Origin: Allomesorhizobium sp043769475
GTDB lineage: Bacteria > Pseudomonadota > Alphaproteobacteria > Rhizobiales > Rhizobiaceae
Direction: 5' to 3'
Assembly (NCBI RefSeq): GCF_043769475.1
Contig: NZ_CP171729.1
Location: 3,162,001 to 3,226,000 of the forward strand
DNA: 64,000 bases
Shown: piece after piece, positions 33,919 to 41,710 of the stretch
Layout: each line of letters opens with the position of its first letter
Numbering within the stretch: position 1 is the first letter of the stretch
Notes under the pieces: generated by a model
The model's input: only the letters and a program-made list of their open reading frames with translations
What the model was told of the DNA's origin: nothing
Database searches by the model: none
Program-made: the position numbers and the translations under genes

Positions 33919-36618
33919 CTACGAGGCGCGCAGCTTTCGCGAACTGACAAACGCCTTGAGATCGGCCGCGCTCATGGCATGTCCGAACGCGAAGCCCTGC
34001 AGCATGTCGCAGCCGAGATCCTTCAGGATGCGCGCGTGCTGCATGGTCTCGACGCCCTCCGCCACCACTTCGATGCCGAGCGACTTGCCGATGTCGACGA
34101 TCGACGCAACCAGTTGCCTCTGCTTGGGCGACTTGGCGATCGGCATAACCAGCTGGCGGTCTATCTTCAGCCGCCGCGGCTTGAGCTTGAGCAGGCTGAC
34201 GATCGAGGCGTAGCCGGTGCCGAAATCGTCGATCTCTATGTCGATGCCGAGTTCTTTGATCTGGTGGACGTTCCAGGCCACCAGTTCGTCGCTTTCGTCG
34301 AGGAAGATGGACTCGACCAGTTCGAACGAAACCGTGCCCGGACGGATGTTCAGCTTGCGCAGGCTCTTGATCAATTCCTCATCCTGGAGACGGCGCGCCG
34401 AGACGTTGACCGATACGCGGGGCACATCCAGGCCAGCCCTCGCCCAGTCGTCGAAATGGCCGAGCGTCTGCTCCAGCACGATGCGGTCTATGGTCGAGAG
34501 GACGTTCAGTTCCTCGGCGACCTTCACGAACATCTCCGGCGTCAGGACACCCGCCGTCGGATGCTGCCAGCGGGCGAGCGCCTCGACGCCCGCGATTTCC
34601 AGCGTCTTGGCGTCGAATTGCGGCTGGTAGTACGCGACGAATTCGTTGCGCTCCAGGCCGCCCAGTATTTCGTCGGCGACGCGCTTGGTGGTGACGATCT
34701 CCGCCTGCAGCGCCTCGCTGAAGAATTCGTGGCGGTTGCGGCCGCGGCTCTTGGCCCGGTAGAGCGCGATGTCGGCGTTGACCAGCAGGCGCTTGGGATC
34801 GACGTTTTCGCCCGGTTCCATGGCGATGCCGATGCTGACGCCGAACCGGCACTGATGACCCTCGTAGAAGACCGGTTGGCGCATCCGCCGGATAATGCGA
34901 TCGGCAAGCACGGAGAGATCGTCCGAACCGCCATCCGCGGTGCAGACCACCACGAACTCGTCGCCGCCGATGCGGGCCACGAAGTCCTGCGGGCGCACAT
35001 TCGACTTCAGCACCTGCGACGCATGTATCAGCATGGCGTCGCCGGCGGCGTGGCCGAGCGTGTCGTTGATCTGCTTGAAGCGATCGAGATCGATGTGCAG
35101 GAGCGCCGCCTGCCCGCCGCCCCGCACGCATGCGGCCGCGTAGTGCTCCAGTATCTCGTCCAGATAGCGCCGGTTCGGCAGCCCCGTCAGCGAATCGTGC
35201 AGCGAGTTGTGTTCGATGCGTGCCTTGGCCGCCTCGAGTTCGGCGTACCTGGTTTCGGCGAGATTCTTGGCGCGCTCCAGTTCCCTGGTCAGCATCACGT
35301 CGGCCGTGACGTCCCATTCCGCGCCGATCATCTTCGGCGTTTCGTTGCTGTCGTTGTAGATGATGGCGCGGGTGCGGATGTGGCGGATCTCGCCGTTCGG
35401 CAGCACGAGACGGTAATCCGACGAGTAGCGGCCGCCGGTTGAAACGGCCTTGTCGAAATCCGTCGTCGCGCGTTCCAGGTCGTCGGGATGGATCGAGCCG
35501 GCCCAGTCTTCATAGCCGCGCGGCCCGCCGTCCTGCGGCTTGCCGTAAATCTCGTTGACGCGGTCGTCCCAGACCAGATCGTTGGTTTCCAGATCGTGCT
35601 CCCAAACGCCGATCTGCGATGCTTCCAGCGCCAGTTCCAGGCGCCGTGACAATCGTTTGAGCTGCGTCTCGCGGCGGCGCGCTTCGCGGTAGTGCTTCTG
35701 GCGTTCCTCGATCAGCCGTCCGGCGATCAGGATCGGCACGATCACCAGCGCGCCGGCCACGAAGATCAGCCCCCGCAGCACCCAGGCGTTGGGCGGGGTC
35801 GCGGTCCAGCCGGCTTTCGGTACGGCCGCTATCTGCCACGAGCCCGAAGGCAAAAGCACGGTGGCGGTCACCGGATTGCCCTCGACCACTTCTTCCCGGC
35901 CGTAGAACCGCGCGCCGGTCTTGCCGAGCGCATCGTGCCCGGTCAGAGCTATCTCGATGGGCAGGTCCGGGTCGAGCAGCCCGCTCTCCCTGTAGAGCCG
36001 CTGCACGTCGATGACGGCCGAGACGATGCCCCAGAACCTATCGCTGTTCCCCGCGCTCGGGACATAGACTGGAAAGCGGCCGATAAAACCTTGTCCGCCT
36101 TGGGCCAGTTCAACAGGCCCTGCAAGAACCAATCGTCGAGTATCGCGCGCGCGAAACACGCTCTCGCGCTGTGCTTCGTTTTCGCGGTAGTCGAGCCCGA
36201 TCGCCCTTTCGTTGCCCTTTATGGGATACATTTGGGAGATGACAAGATTCGGTGCGCCCGCGATATTGTTCAGCTGCGAACCTTCCGCAAACAGGTTGCG
36301 GGCGAGCGAAGCAAAGCGCTGCTGGCCCATGTAGGGTTCCGTCACGATCGCCGAGACCAGGCCGCGCACCAGCTGGATATTGCCGTTGATGTTGCCTTCG
36401 AGCTTGGCGCGGATAAGATTGACCTCCGCCAACACGTCGGCGCGGCTGGCCTGATCGTGCACGAGGCGGTTCTGTTGGTCGGCGAAGATGCCGCCAAGCA
36501 CGATGACGATGACGGCGATCACTGCCGGAAGGTTCGTCCATGCAAGGACGACCCGGCGCGCCTGGGCGACACTGATGCCGAAAGAACTCAATACCGCAAC
36601 CTGCCAGCAGTCCGGCAT
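33919..36618 (-). CDS. Membrane CHASE-PAS-GGDEF-EAL cyclic-di-GMP protein
   Basis: 899 residues. A membrane helix (~24-46) and a second (~285-310) flank a periplasmic CHASE sensor (VRGLVSAIVTEPYMGQ region). A PAS domain (~330-450, ending MIGAEWDVTADVM) precedes GGDEF (~460-625; RIGGDEFVVV near 551) and EAL (~640-885; GVEALARW near 679, DDFGTGYAS, EGVET). Both catalytic motifs are intact, so it may make and/or break c-di-GMP in response to an external ligand. Stands alone. Confidence 0.9.
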   Translation of the reverse strand: MPDCWQVAVLSSFGISVAQARRVVLAWTNLPAVIAVIVIVLGGIFADQQNRLVHDQASRADVLAEVNLIRAKLEGNINGNIQLVRGLVSAIVTEPYMGQQRFASLARNLFAEGSQLNNIAGAPNLVISQMYPIKGNERAIGLDYRENEAQRESVFRARDTRRLVLAGPVELAQGGQGFIGRFPVYVPSAGNSDRFWGIVSAVIDVQRLYRESGLLDPDLPIEIALTGHDALGKTGARFYGREEVVEGNPVTATVLLPSGSWQIAAVPKAGWTATPPNAWVLRGLIFVAGALVIVPILIAGRLIEERQKHYREARRRETQLKRLSRRLELALEASQIGVWEHDLETNDLVWDDRVNEIYGKPQDGGPRGYEDWAGSIHPDDLERATTDFDKAVSTGGRYSSDYRLVLPNGEIRHIRTRAIIYNDSNETPKMIGAEWDVTADVMLTRELERAKNLAETRYAELEAAKARIEHNSLHDSLTGLPNRRYLDEILEHYAAACVRGGGQAALLHIDLDRFKQINDTLGHAAGDAMLIHASQVLKSNVRPQDFVARIGGDEFVVVCTADGGSDDLSVLADRIIRRMRQPVFYEGHQCRFGVSIGIAMEPGENVDPKRLLVNADIALYRAKSRGRNRHEFFSEALQAEIVTTKRVADEILGGLERNEFVAYYQPQFDAKTLEIAGVEALARWQHPTAGVLTPEMFVKVAEELNVLSTIDRIVLEQTLGHFDDWARAGLDVPRVSVNVSARRLQDEELIKSLRKLNIRPGTVSFELVESIFLDESDELVAWNVHQIKELGIDIEIDDFGTGYASIVSLLKLKPRRLKIDRQLVMPIAKSPKQRQLVASIVDIGKSLGIEVVAEGVETMQHARILKDLGCDMLQGFAFGHAMSAADLKAFVSSRKLRAS

Positions 36619-36814
36619 TCGAGCCGGTACGCGGACATGTTAGCATCCACTACTTAACTTTGGCTTTCCAAGGGATTTCGCGGGCTCTACCGGTCGAACC
36701 GCCGTCGCGCGGATTCGAACCGAAGGTCAGCGAAGTAGATTTCGCGGCGGAGCTTCGGACAAGATCATGCGGCCGATCAATACGTCGGAGCCACTCCCAT
36801 CGGAATTGGACGGC

Positions 36815-37003
36815 TTAATCCCGCTGTTTGTCGCCAGCGCTCCTGCCGTCCGAGCTTTTTGACCTCTCCTCGAAGCGCTTTGCGCCCTTCGCGAGATCGC
36901 TGCCCTTCCTGGCCTCGGTCTTCTTTTCGTCCTTTTCCGCCGCCTGCTTCAGGCCGGCCGCCGCCGCCCTGCCCTTTGCCGTCGGTGCCTGGTTGACGCC
37001 CAT
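36815..37003 (-). CDS. Small, highly charged hydrophilic protein
   Basis: 62 residues rich in K, E, D, A and G (e.g. KQAAEKDEKKTEARKGSDLA), no hydrophobic core. GGAGG stands before the ATG at 37003, and a perfect EcfG promoter lies at 37037-37061. It looks like a small stress protein of the kind found at 3031 and 58369, but belongs to no family I can name. Confidence 0.65.
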   Translation of the reverse strand: MGVNQAPTAKGRAAAAGLKQAAEKDEKKTEARKGSDLAKGAKRFEERSKSSDGRSAGDKQRD

Positions 37004-37036
37004 TACGTTCCTCCGGATTGCGCGAATATCCTCCCC

Positions 37037-37061
37037 AACGCGCGATCCTTCAGCGCGTTCC
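37037..37061 (-). promoter_or_regulatory. Consensus EcfG promoter, GGAAC-N16-CGTT
   Basis: On the minus strand GGAAC (37061-37057) and CGTT (37040-37037) are 16 bases apart, both exact, 34 bases before the small charged protein gene. Confidence 0.6.
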
Positions 37062-37068
37062 GATCAGA

Positions 37069-37110
37069 GCATGATCCCGAAAAGTTGCGGACTTTTCGGA
37101 CAGATCATGC
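37069..37110. repeat. Intergenic palindromic repeat of the rhizobial GATC...CCGAAAAGT type
   Basis: CCGAAAAGT (37077-37085) and ACTTTTCGG (37091-37099) form a perfect nine-base hairpin, nested within GCATGATC and GATCATGC outer arms. A half copy (TCGGACAAGATCATGC) is at about 36756-36771. This is a common dispersed element of Rhizobiales genomes. Confidence 0.6.
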
Positions 37111-37152
37111 GGCGAATAAACAGTTAGATCAGAATGGATCAGGTTCTGGAAT

Positions 37153-38334
37153 CTACTCGGCTGCCGGCGCGGCGGCGACACGCCGCGACCTTGCGCTGGC
37201 CATGAGCACCGCCAGCGCCAGCATCGGAAAAACGGCGGCGACAAGGCCGAGGTCGGACGGCGTGGCGAATTCGAGCACCCGCCCGCCAACCACCGTCCCT
37301 GCGGCGATGCCGAAATAAAGCGCCGAGGCGTTGAGCGACAGCGTCAGATGCGCGACCTCCGGCGCGAAGCCGACGATGCGGCTCGCCTGCGCCGGCGGAA
37401 ACGACCAGCCGATCGTGCCCCACAGCCCCATCAGCGCAATCAGCGTCGGCCCGGAGATCGCAGGCGGCAGGAATTTCAGGACGAGCGCGATGACGACGCT
37501 TACGGCGGCCGACGTCAGCAGCGCCAGGACCACCACCCGGGTCGCTCCGATGCGGTCGGCCAGATAGCCGCTGGCCAGGTTGCCGGCGACGGCGCCGACG
37601 CCGAAGGCGAGCAGCATGCCCGGTATCGCGAGCGCAGGCAGGCCCGCCCCTTCGGTGGTCAGCGGCGCTACATAGGAAATGATGGCGAAGCCGCCCGTGA
37701 GATATAGGAACGTCATAGCCAGTGACGGCAATATGCCCGGCCTGCCTATCGCGGCGAACCGCTCGCCGAGCGTCAGGCGCGCACCGCGCATTCCGTGCGG
37801 CAGCCGCACCCAGAGGATCGCCGCGCATGCGACGCCGAGCAGCGCTATGGCCACGAAAGTGCCGCGCCAGCCCCACATCGTGGCGATCAGCGAGCCCGCC
37901 GGTGCGCCGAGCGCGACCGCGAATGTGGTGCCGCCGACGACGACCGCTATCGCCCGCGCGCGGTGCTCCGGCCCGGCCAGCGCCACGGCGGTTGCCTGCG
38001 CCGTCGCGGCGAACAGGCCGGCCGACATGCCCATCAGGATCTGCGCGGCCAGGAGCCCGAAGAAGGATGAACTGGTCGCGGCGATGATATTGCCGGTGAC
38101 GAATGAAACCATGGCCGCGGCCAGCACGCGACGCCGATCAATCTCGCCAGCCAGCGCCGACAACACCGGCGCGCCGATGGCGTAGGCGAGCGAGAACGCA
38201 GTGATGAGATAGCCGGCATGCGGAATGGACACGCCGGCATCGGCGGCGATCGCCGGCAGCAGGCTGGAGAACACGAACCCCACGGTGCTCATCGCGAACG
38301 ATCCCACGGCGAGCCAGACAAGGCGCTTGTCCAT
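37153..38334 (-). CDS. MFS transporter (arabinose-efflux/DHA1 type)
   Basis: 393 residues, 12 membrane helices. The cytoplasmic loop DRRRVLAAAM between helices 2 and 3 and LADRIGATRVVVLALL between 8 and 9 are the paired MFS motifs, and VVGGTTFAVALGAPAGSLI is motif C of antiporters. Likely drug or sugar efflux. A perfect inverted repeat lies 14 bases upstream of the start (38348-38365), so it is probably repressed by a regulator encoded elsewhere. Confidence 0.88.
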   Translation of the reverse strand: MDKRLVWLAVGSFAMSTVGFVFSSLLPAIAADAGVSIPHAGYLITAFSLAYAIGAPVLSALAGEIDRRRVLAAAMVSFVTGNIIAATSSSFFGLLAAQILMGMSAGLFAATAQATAVALAGPEHRARAIAVVVGGTTFAVALGAPAGSLIATMWGWRGTFVAIALLGVACAAILWVRLPHGMRGARLTLGERFAAIGRPGILPSLAMTFLYLTGGFAIISYVAPLTTEGAGLPALAIPGMLLAFGVGAVAGNLASGYLADRIGATRVVVLALLTSAAVSVVIALVLKFLPPAISGPTLIALMGLWGTIGWSFPPAQASRIVGFAPEVAHLTLSLNASALYFGIAAGTVVGGRVLEFATPSDLGLVAAVFPMLALAVLMASARSRRVAAAPAAE

Positions 38335-38347
38335 GTTCTCTTCCTTT

Positions 38348-38365
38348 GTTCAAGGTTTCTTGAAC
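38348..38365. promoter_or_regulatory. Inverted repeat GTTCAAG-N4-CTTGAAC, candidate operator
   Basis: Seven-base perfect arms with a four-base spacer sit just upstream of the MFS gene, with an additional TTGAAC half-site at 38368-38373. The site would overlap the promoter. No regulator is adjacent. Confidence 0.5.
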
Positions 38366-38611
38366 TATTGAACTTATCGCGATGTCATGTCAATACGCTG
38401 GCATAAACCTCCTGCCACGTTTGTCTCATGTGTGGGTGGCCCCTTTCGCGCAAGAGGGCAACGAGTTCGGCCTCGATAACACAGAGGTGATTTGCCAGAC
38501 CTCCCGTCCCGGGTTGATCCAGCGGGAGGAGCGAGAGGCTATGCCATCGGTACCGGCAAACATTTCGGTCGGCCCCCTCGATCCGAACCATGCTTGGAAT
38601 AGGACATCTTA

Positions 38612-38965
38612 GTGAGAACCTACTTTGTGCGCGTGGCAGCCGACAAACAGGTGGTTGGCGTGTTCGTTACGCCGTCCCTCCTCATGCTGGCGGTTCTGGT
38701 AGACGAGTGTTGCGATCCGAATATCTGCGAGTACGCGCCAGCCGGGATGGGAGGCATCATGGTCGAGGAGCCGACCACGGCAACATGGCCGCTGTCCGAT
38801 CCAGCCAACGACGAACGGGGCAGGACACAGTTTGCGACAGGCCTGGAAGGCGGTGGCCTGACCCAGCAGTGGGAAGATGATCTACGGTTTGCACCGAACG
38901 GGCTGGTATGGAAGCCCCTGGCCTCCGCCTTGCCAAGCACACGAAGAGGCCGTGGCGCGAAATAA
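38612..38965 (+). CDS. Hypothetical protein, 117 residues
   Basis: A GTG start at 38612 with AGGA upstream opens a frame with reasonable amino acid composition (MRTYFVRVAADKQVVGVFVT, then acidic, glycine-containing stretches). No signal peptide, membrane helix or known motif. Two adjacent cysteines (DECCDPNICEY) may bind metal. Coding status is uncertain, but no better frame competes. Confidence 0.45.
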   Translation: MRTYFVRVAADKQVVGVFVTPSLLMLAVLVDECCDPNICEYAPAGMGGIMVEEPTTATWPLSDPANDERGRTQFATGLEGGGLTQQWEDDLRFAPNGLVWKPLASALPSTRRGRGAK

Positions 38966-39015
38966 TGTCGAGGATGGATACGGAGCCGTTCTCGGGAATG
39001 GTTCGACGCTACATC

Positions 39016-39309
39016 TCATCCACCGAACCGGCGCACGTCGATACATTTGCTGACGGGGCACTCGTCTGTATCGGCTACCATTATTCTCTCTCTCGCCGTC
39101 ATGGAGAGTGCTTGGCAAAACGCTCCATCCTTCACGAACCGGTCGTAGAGCACGACACCCGATTCTCCTTGCCGATAAAGAATGGCAATGCCGTCGCGAT
39201 CGAGAGCCTCCTGTACCTCGGCGCAGGTCATGCCCTGCACCATGTAGCGGACGATCGCCGAGGCATCGGAAGAGGCGATCGACAAAATTGCGGCCATTGC
39301 GAGCCTCAT
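39016..39309 (-). CDS. Small secreted cysteine-containing protein
   Basis: 97 residues. A signal-like start (MRLAMAAILSIASSDASA) is followed by VRYMVQGMTCAEVQEALDRD and the AILYRQG...YDRFVKDGAFC pattern seen in a widespread family of small Rhizobiales exported proteins. Four cysteines remain after processing. The ribosome-binding site is weak. Function unknown. Confidence 0.6.
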   Translation of the reverse strand: MRLAMAAILSIASSDASAIVRYMVQGMTCAEVQEALDRDGIAILYRQGESGVVLYDRFVKDGAFCQALSMTARERIMVADTDECPVSKCIDVRRFGG

Positions 39310-39619
39310 CGTAGCTGCAGTCCCCTTCGCATCCGGCGCACCGCATGAAAGCATTGGCAAATCAGTTCGGCAAGGGTGTTGCGATGAACGCCCGCGAAAG
39401 TCTTGCCGCGACCTGATCGCCGCCTGTCCACCCATGGTGAACGACTGCACCACAATCTGGCCCTAGGCGTGGACACTCTCCGCTCGCTGGCTGATTTGGC
39501 TGCTTCTGGCGTAGCATCGTGTCCTGGGATTGAGTATTCGTGGTTGCGTCTTCGCCGGCCTCGCCGAGCCAAGACTCCTTCCGGTACACCGGATCAGTTC
39601 CGCAACAGGTTTTCGCACG
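39310..39619. other. Divergent intergenic region without recognisable gene
   Basis: About 310 bases between two divergent genes. Weak open frames exist on both strands but none has a motif or a good ribosome-binding site. Confidence 0.4.
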
Positions 39620-40321
39620 ATGACCGCTACCGCCGCCAAAAAATCCACTGCACCCCAATGCCCGATCTGCGGCGGCACGGTTTTCGTCCCCGGCCCGAAG
39701 GGCCGCATGGCGCCGAACGGCAACCTGCCGCGCTGCGCCGGCTGCCAATCGCTCGAACGCCACCGGATTTTCCGGATCATGTTCGAAAAACTCGGGCCCG
39801 AAAACTTCGCTGGCTGGAAGGCGATCCAGTTCAGCCCCGACCCCACGGTCGATCCGTCATGGTTCGCAAGCCACGAGTTGTCGGTCTATGGCGAACCCGG
39901 CGGCATCGACATCCAGGCGATCGACCGGCCCGACGCCGCCTACGACCTCGCCATCTGCTCGCATGTACTCGAGCATGTCGGCGACGATCGCGCAGCGCTC
40001 CACGAGTTGCTGCGCATCGCAAGGCCAGAGGGCCTGCTGTATCTAGCATTCCCCGATCCGTTTCGCGAGGAGGTGACGCGTGATTGGGGTTTCCCAAAGC
40101 CGGAGAAACACGGACATTGGCGTGTTTACGGCGCCGATGTCGTGGAGCGCTTCGGCGTCTACATCCCGTCGCAGCCCGTGCTTGCCTATCGCGGATGGGA
40201 CCCGGTCACCGGCGAATGGGACGGCGCGTTCCTGCTCCCAAGATCGGCTGCACGGTATCGCTGGATCGTCGAACGGCTCGGCGGCGCGGTAACGCTATTC
40301 GCCGGCCCGCCGCTCGGCTGA
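39620..40321 (+). CDS. Zinc-ribbon SAM-dependent methyltransferase
   Basis: 233 residues. The N-terminal CPICGGT...RCAGCQS is a four-cysteine zinc ribbon near residues 14-45; the rest is a class I methyltransferase with the post-II motif YDLAICSHVLEHVGDDRAAL and RPEGLLYLAFPDP. The usual glycine-rich motif I is poorly kept, as in some members that rebuild the SAM pocket. Substrate unknown; sugar or small-molecule methylation is typical. Confidence 0.75.
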   Translation: MTATAAKKSTAPQCPICGGTVFVPGPKGRMAPNGNLPRCAGCQSLERHRIFRIMFEKLGPENFAGWKAIQFSPDPTVDPSWFASHELSVYGEPGGIDIQAIDRPDAAYDLAICSHVLEHVGDDRAALHELLRIARPEGLLYLAFPDPFREEVTRDWGFPKPEKHGHWRVYGADVVERFGVYIPSQPVLAYRGWDPVTGEWDGAFLLPRSAARYRWIVERLGGAVTLFAGPPLG

Positions 40322-40699
40322 TCGCGCCAAGCGCGTCCCACAGCTGCGCCGCCGGCCGCACTTCTTGTTATGCCACGGTAAGCAAATCTACTTGGGGTTG
40401 TGAAGCGAAATAGTTGTGCCTGCTCGAAATTTTTCTCGCAATTCGATTGCGGGAAAATGACGGAAGCCTTGCATTGCCTGCAATGCTTCAATTTTCAGCA
40501 AAGTATATTAGAAAACCCTTTTATTTGTGCTCCCGCCTGCACTTCATCCGAAGCGCCGTTGGAACATTCGCAAATCCGACGGAATCACAACCCACTGATA
40601 TCATTAAACTCTTTTTAAGTCGGCTCTCGGGGTTGCATCCATCCCAAGAAGCAATATCTACCTGTCGGGCGATCTTATGAATATGAGGGAATTCCAACT
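40322..40699. other. AT-rich upstream region of mucR with two palindromes
   Basis: About 380 bases with a clear drop in GC. Two perfect palindromes lie at 40437-40451 and 40471-40486; see that entry. Otherwise no gene is seen. Confidence 0.5.
40437..40486. promoter_or_regulatory. Two neighbouring palindromes, CGCAAT-N3-ATTGCG and GCATTGC-N2-GCAATGC
   Basis: Both palindromes contain the same GCAAT/ATTGC core and are 19 bases apart, 214-249 bases upstream of the mucR start. Repeated operator-like sites near a self-regulating gene make them candidate regulator sites, although MucR itself favours degenerate AT-rich DNA. Confidence 0.4.
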
Positions 40700-41143
40700 A
40701 TGACCGATGACTTCAACAAAACAGATACAATCGGGCTGACAGTAGACGTGATTGCAGCTTACGTCTCGAACAACCCGGTTCCGGTGTCCGAGTTACCTTC
40801 TCTGATCGCTCAAGTTCACCAATCCTTGGCCGGGCTCTCGACGGCCTCGGAGATGACGCCGTTAGAAAAGCTTACGCCCGCTGTTCCCATCAAGAAATCG
40901 GTGACCCCTGAGTACATCGTCTGCCTCGATGACGGGAAGAAGTTCAAGTCCCTGAAGCGGCATTTGAAGACGACGTTTGGGATCACACCTGAAGAATACA
41001 GGGCGAAGTGGAATCTGCCTGTCGACTACCCGATGGTCGCACCGGCCTACGCGGCCGCGCGTTCGGAACTCGCCAAGAAAATGGGGCTCGGCCGCAAACC
41101 CACGGCGGCCGAACTGGTAAAGCGGACGCGAAAGGCGGCCTAG
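40700..41143 (+). CDS. mucR: MucR/Ros zinc-finger transcriptional regulator
   Basis: 147 residues. The zinc-finger block VTPEYIVCLDDGKKFKSLKR...TTFGITPEEYRAKWNLP is diagnostic of Ros/MucR, with the finger Cys and His pair. The N-terminal half (DVIAAYVSNNPVPVSELPSL) is the oligomerisation domain. MucR proteins are H-NS-like repressors of exopolysaccharide, motility and virulence genes. A bidirectional terminator follows 13 bases after the stop. Confidence 0.9.
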   Translation: MTDDFNKTDTIGLTVDVIAAYVSNNPVPVSELPSLIAQVHQSLAGLSTASEMTPLEKLTPAVPIKKSVTPEYIVCLDDGKKFKSLKRHLKTTFGITPEEYRAKWNLPVDYPMVAPAYAAARSELAKKMGLGRKPTAAELVKRTRKAA

Positions 41144-41155
41144 TCGCAAGAAGAA

Positions 41156-41178
41156 GAGGCGGGTTGATCGCCCGCCTC
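41156..41178. terminator. Bidirectional intrinsic terminator between mucR and rcnB-like gene
   Basis: GAGGCGGG (41156-41163) pairs perfectly with CCCGCCTC (41171-41178) around a seven-base loop. It lies between two convergent genes; on the minus strand the hairpin is followed by TTCTTCTT, a better U-tract than on the plus strand. Confidence 0.55.
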
Positions 41179-41192
41179 CGGAAAGTTGTTCC

Positions 41193-41546
41193 CTAGCGGC
41201 CCGCGATGATGCTCGCGATAATTCCTGTGCCCAGGCTGATCAGCAGGAAGTCATTGTCGACGCGTACCCACTGCTGGCCACGACCGGGACGCCTGAGGCC
41301 GTAGCGGTAGTGATCACGGATCGCCTGCCTGCGCTGCCATTCAGGAACACGTTTCCCTCTGGACCAGTGGTACCGCTTGTTCTGATGTTTGCGCACCTCA
41401 TGCCGCCTGGGTGCATGGAAATCCCACTTATGCTGTTGCGAATAATACTTGCCCTGACGCGGACCATCATGGCGCTGCTGAGCCTGGGCGACGGGAACCG
41501 CGAGCATGGAGATCGCAATCGCGGCAAGAACGGTTCGTTTGAACAT
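41193..41546 (-). CDS. RcnB-family periplasmic protein
   Basis: 117 residues. A signal peptide (MFKRTVLAAIAISMLAVPVAQA) precedes an arginine/histidine/tyrosine-rich body with WDFHAPRRHEVRKHQNKRY, HWSRGKRVPEW and the closing DNDFLLISLGTGIIASII, as in RcnB proteins linked to Ni/Co homeostasis. Its ribosome-binding site GAGGAACC is buried in a perfect hairpin (41550-41580). Confidence 0.8.
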   Translation of the reverse strand: MFKRTVLAAIAISMLAVPVAQAQQRHDGPRQGKYYSQQHKWDFHAPRRHEVRKHQNKRYHWSRGKRVPEWQRRQAIRDHYRYGLRRPGRGQQWVRVDNDFLLISLGTGIIASIIAGR

Positions 41547-41549
41547 TGA

Positions 41550-41580
41550 TAGGTTCCTCGTTGTCGATGTGAGGAACCTA
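41550..41580 (-). promoter_or_regulatory. 5'-UTR hairpin sequestering the ribosome-binding site of the RcnB-like gene
   Basis: Read on the minus strand, TAGGTTCCTC (41580-41571) pairs perfectly over ten bases with GAGGAACCTA (41559-41550), leaving an 11-base loop. The second arm is the Shine-Dalgarno and ends three bases before ATG. A folded leader would block translation, so this could be a thermometer, a ligand-controlled switch or, as DNA, an operator. Confidence 0.6.
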
Positions 41581-41710
41581 GCGATCGGACGATGAACCCA
41601 AACTGAACATGCTGATTACATTTTTGTAATGAAATCAAAGGTTAAGCAAGGCTGCTTAAACGGATCGTGCAGCACTACGCACGAACGCGCCGAAGCATCC
41701 CTGCTTTGAT

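Noticed and set aside
36690..36760. A GGTTCGAATCC string on the minus strand, resembling a tRNA T-arm
   Set aside because: The T-stem pairs poorly, there is no matching acceptor, anticodon or D-arm, and no CCA. At best a chance match or a decayed fragment.
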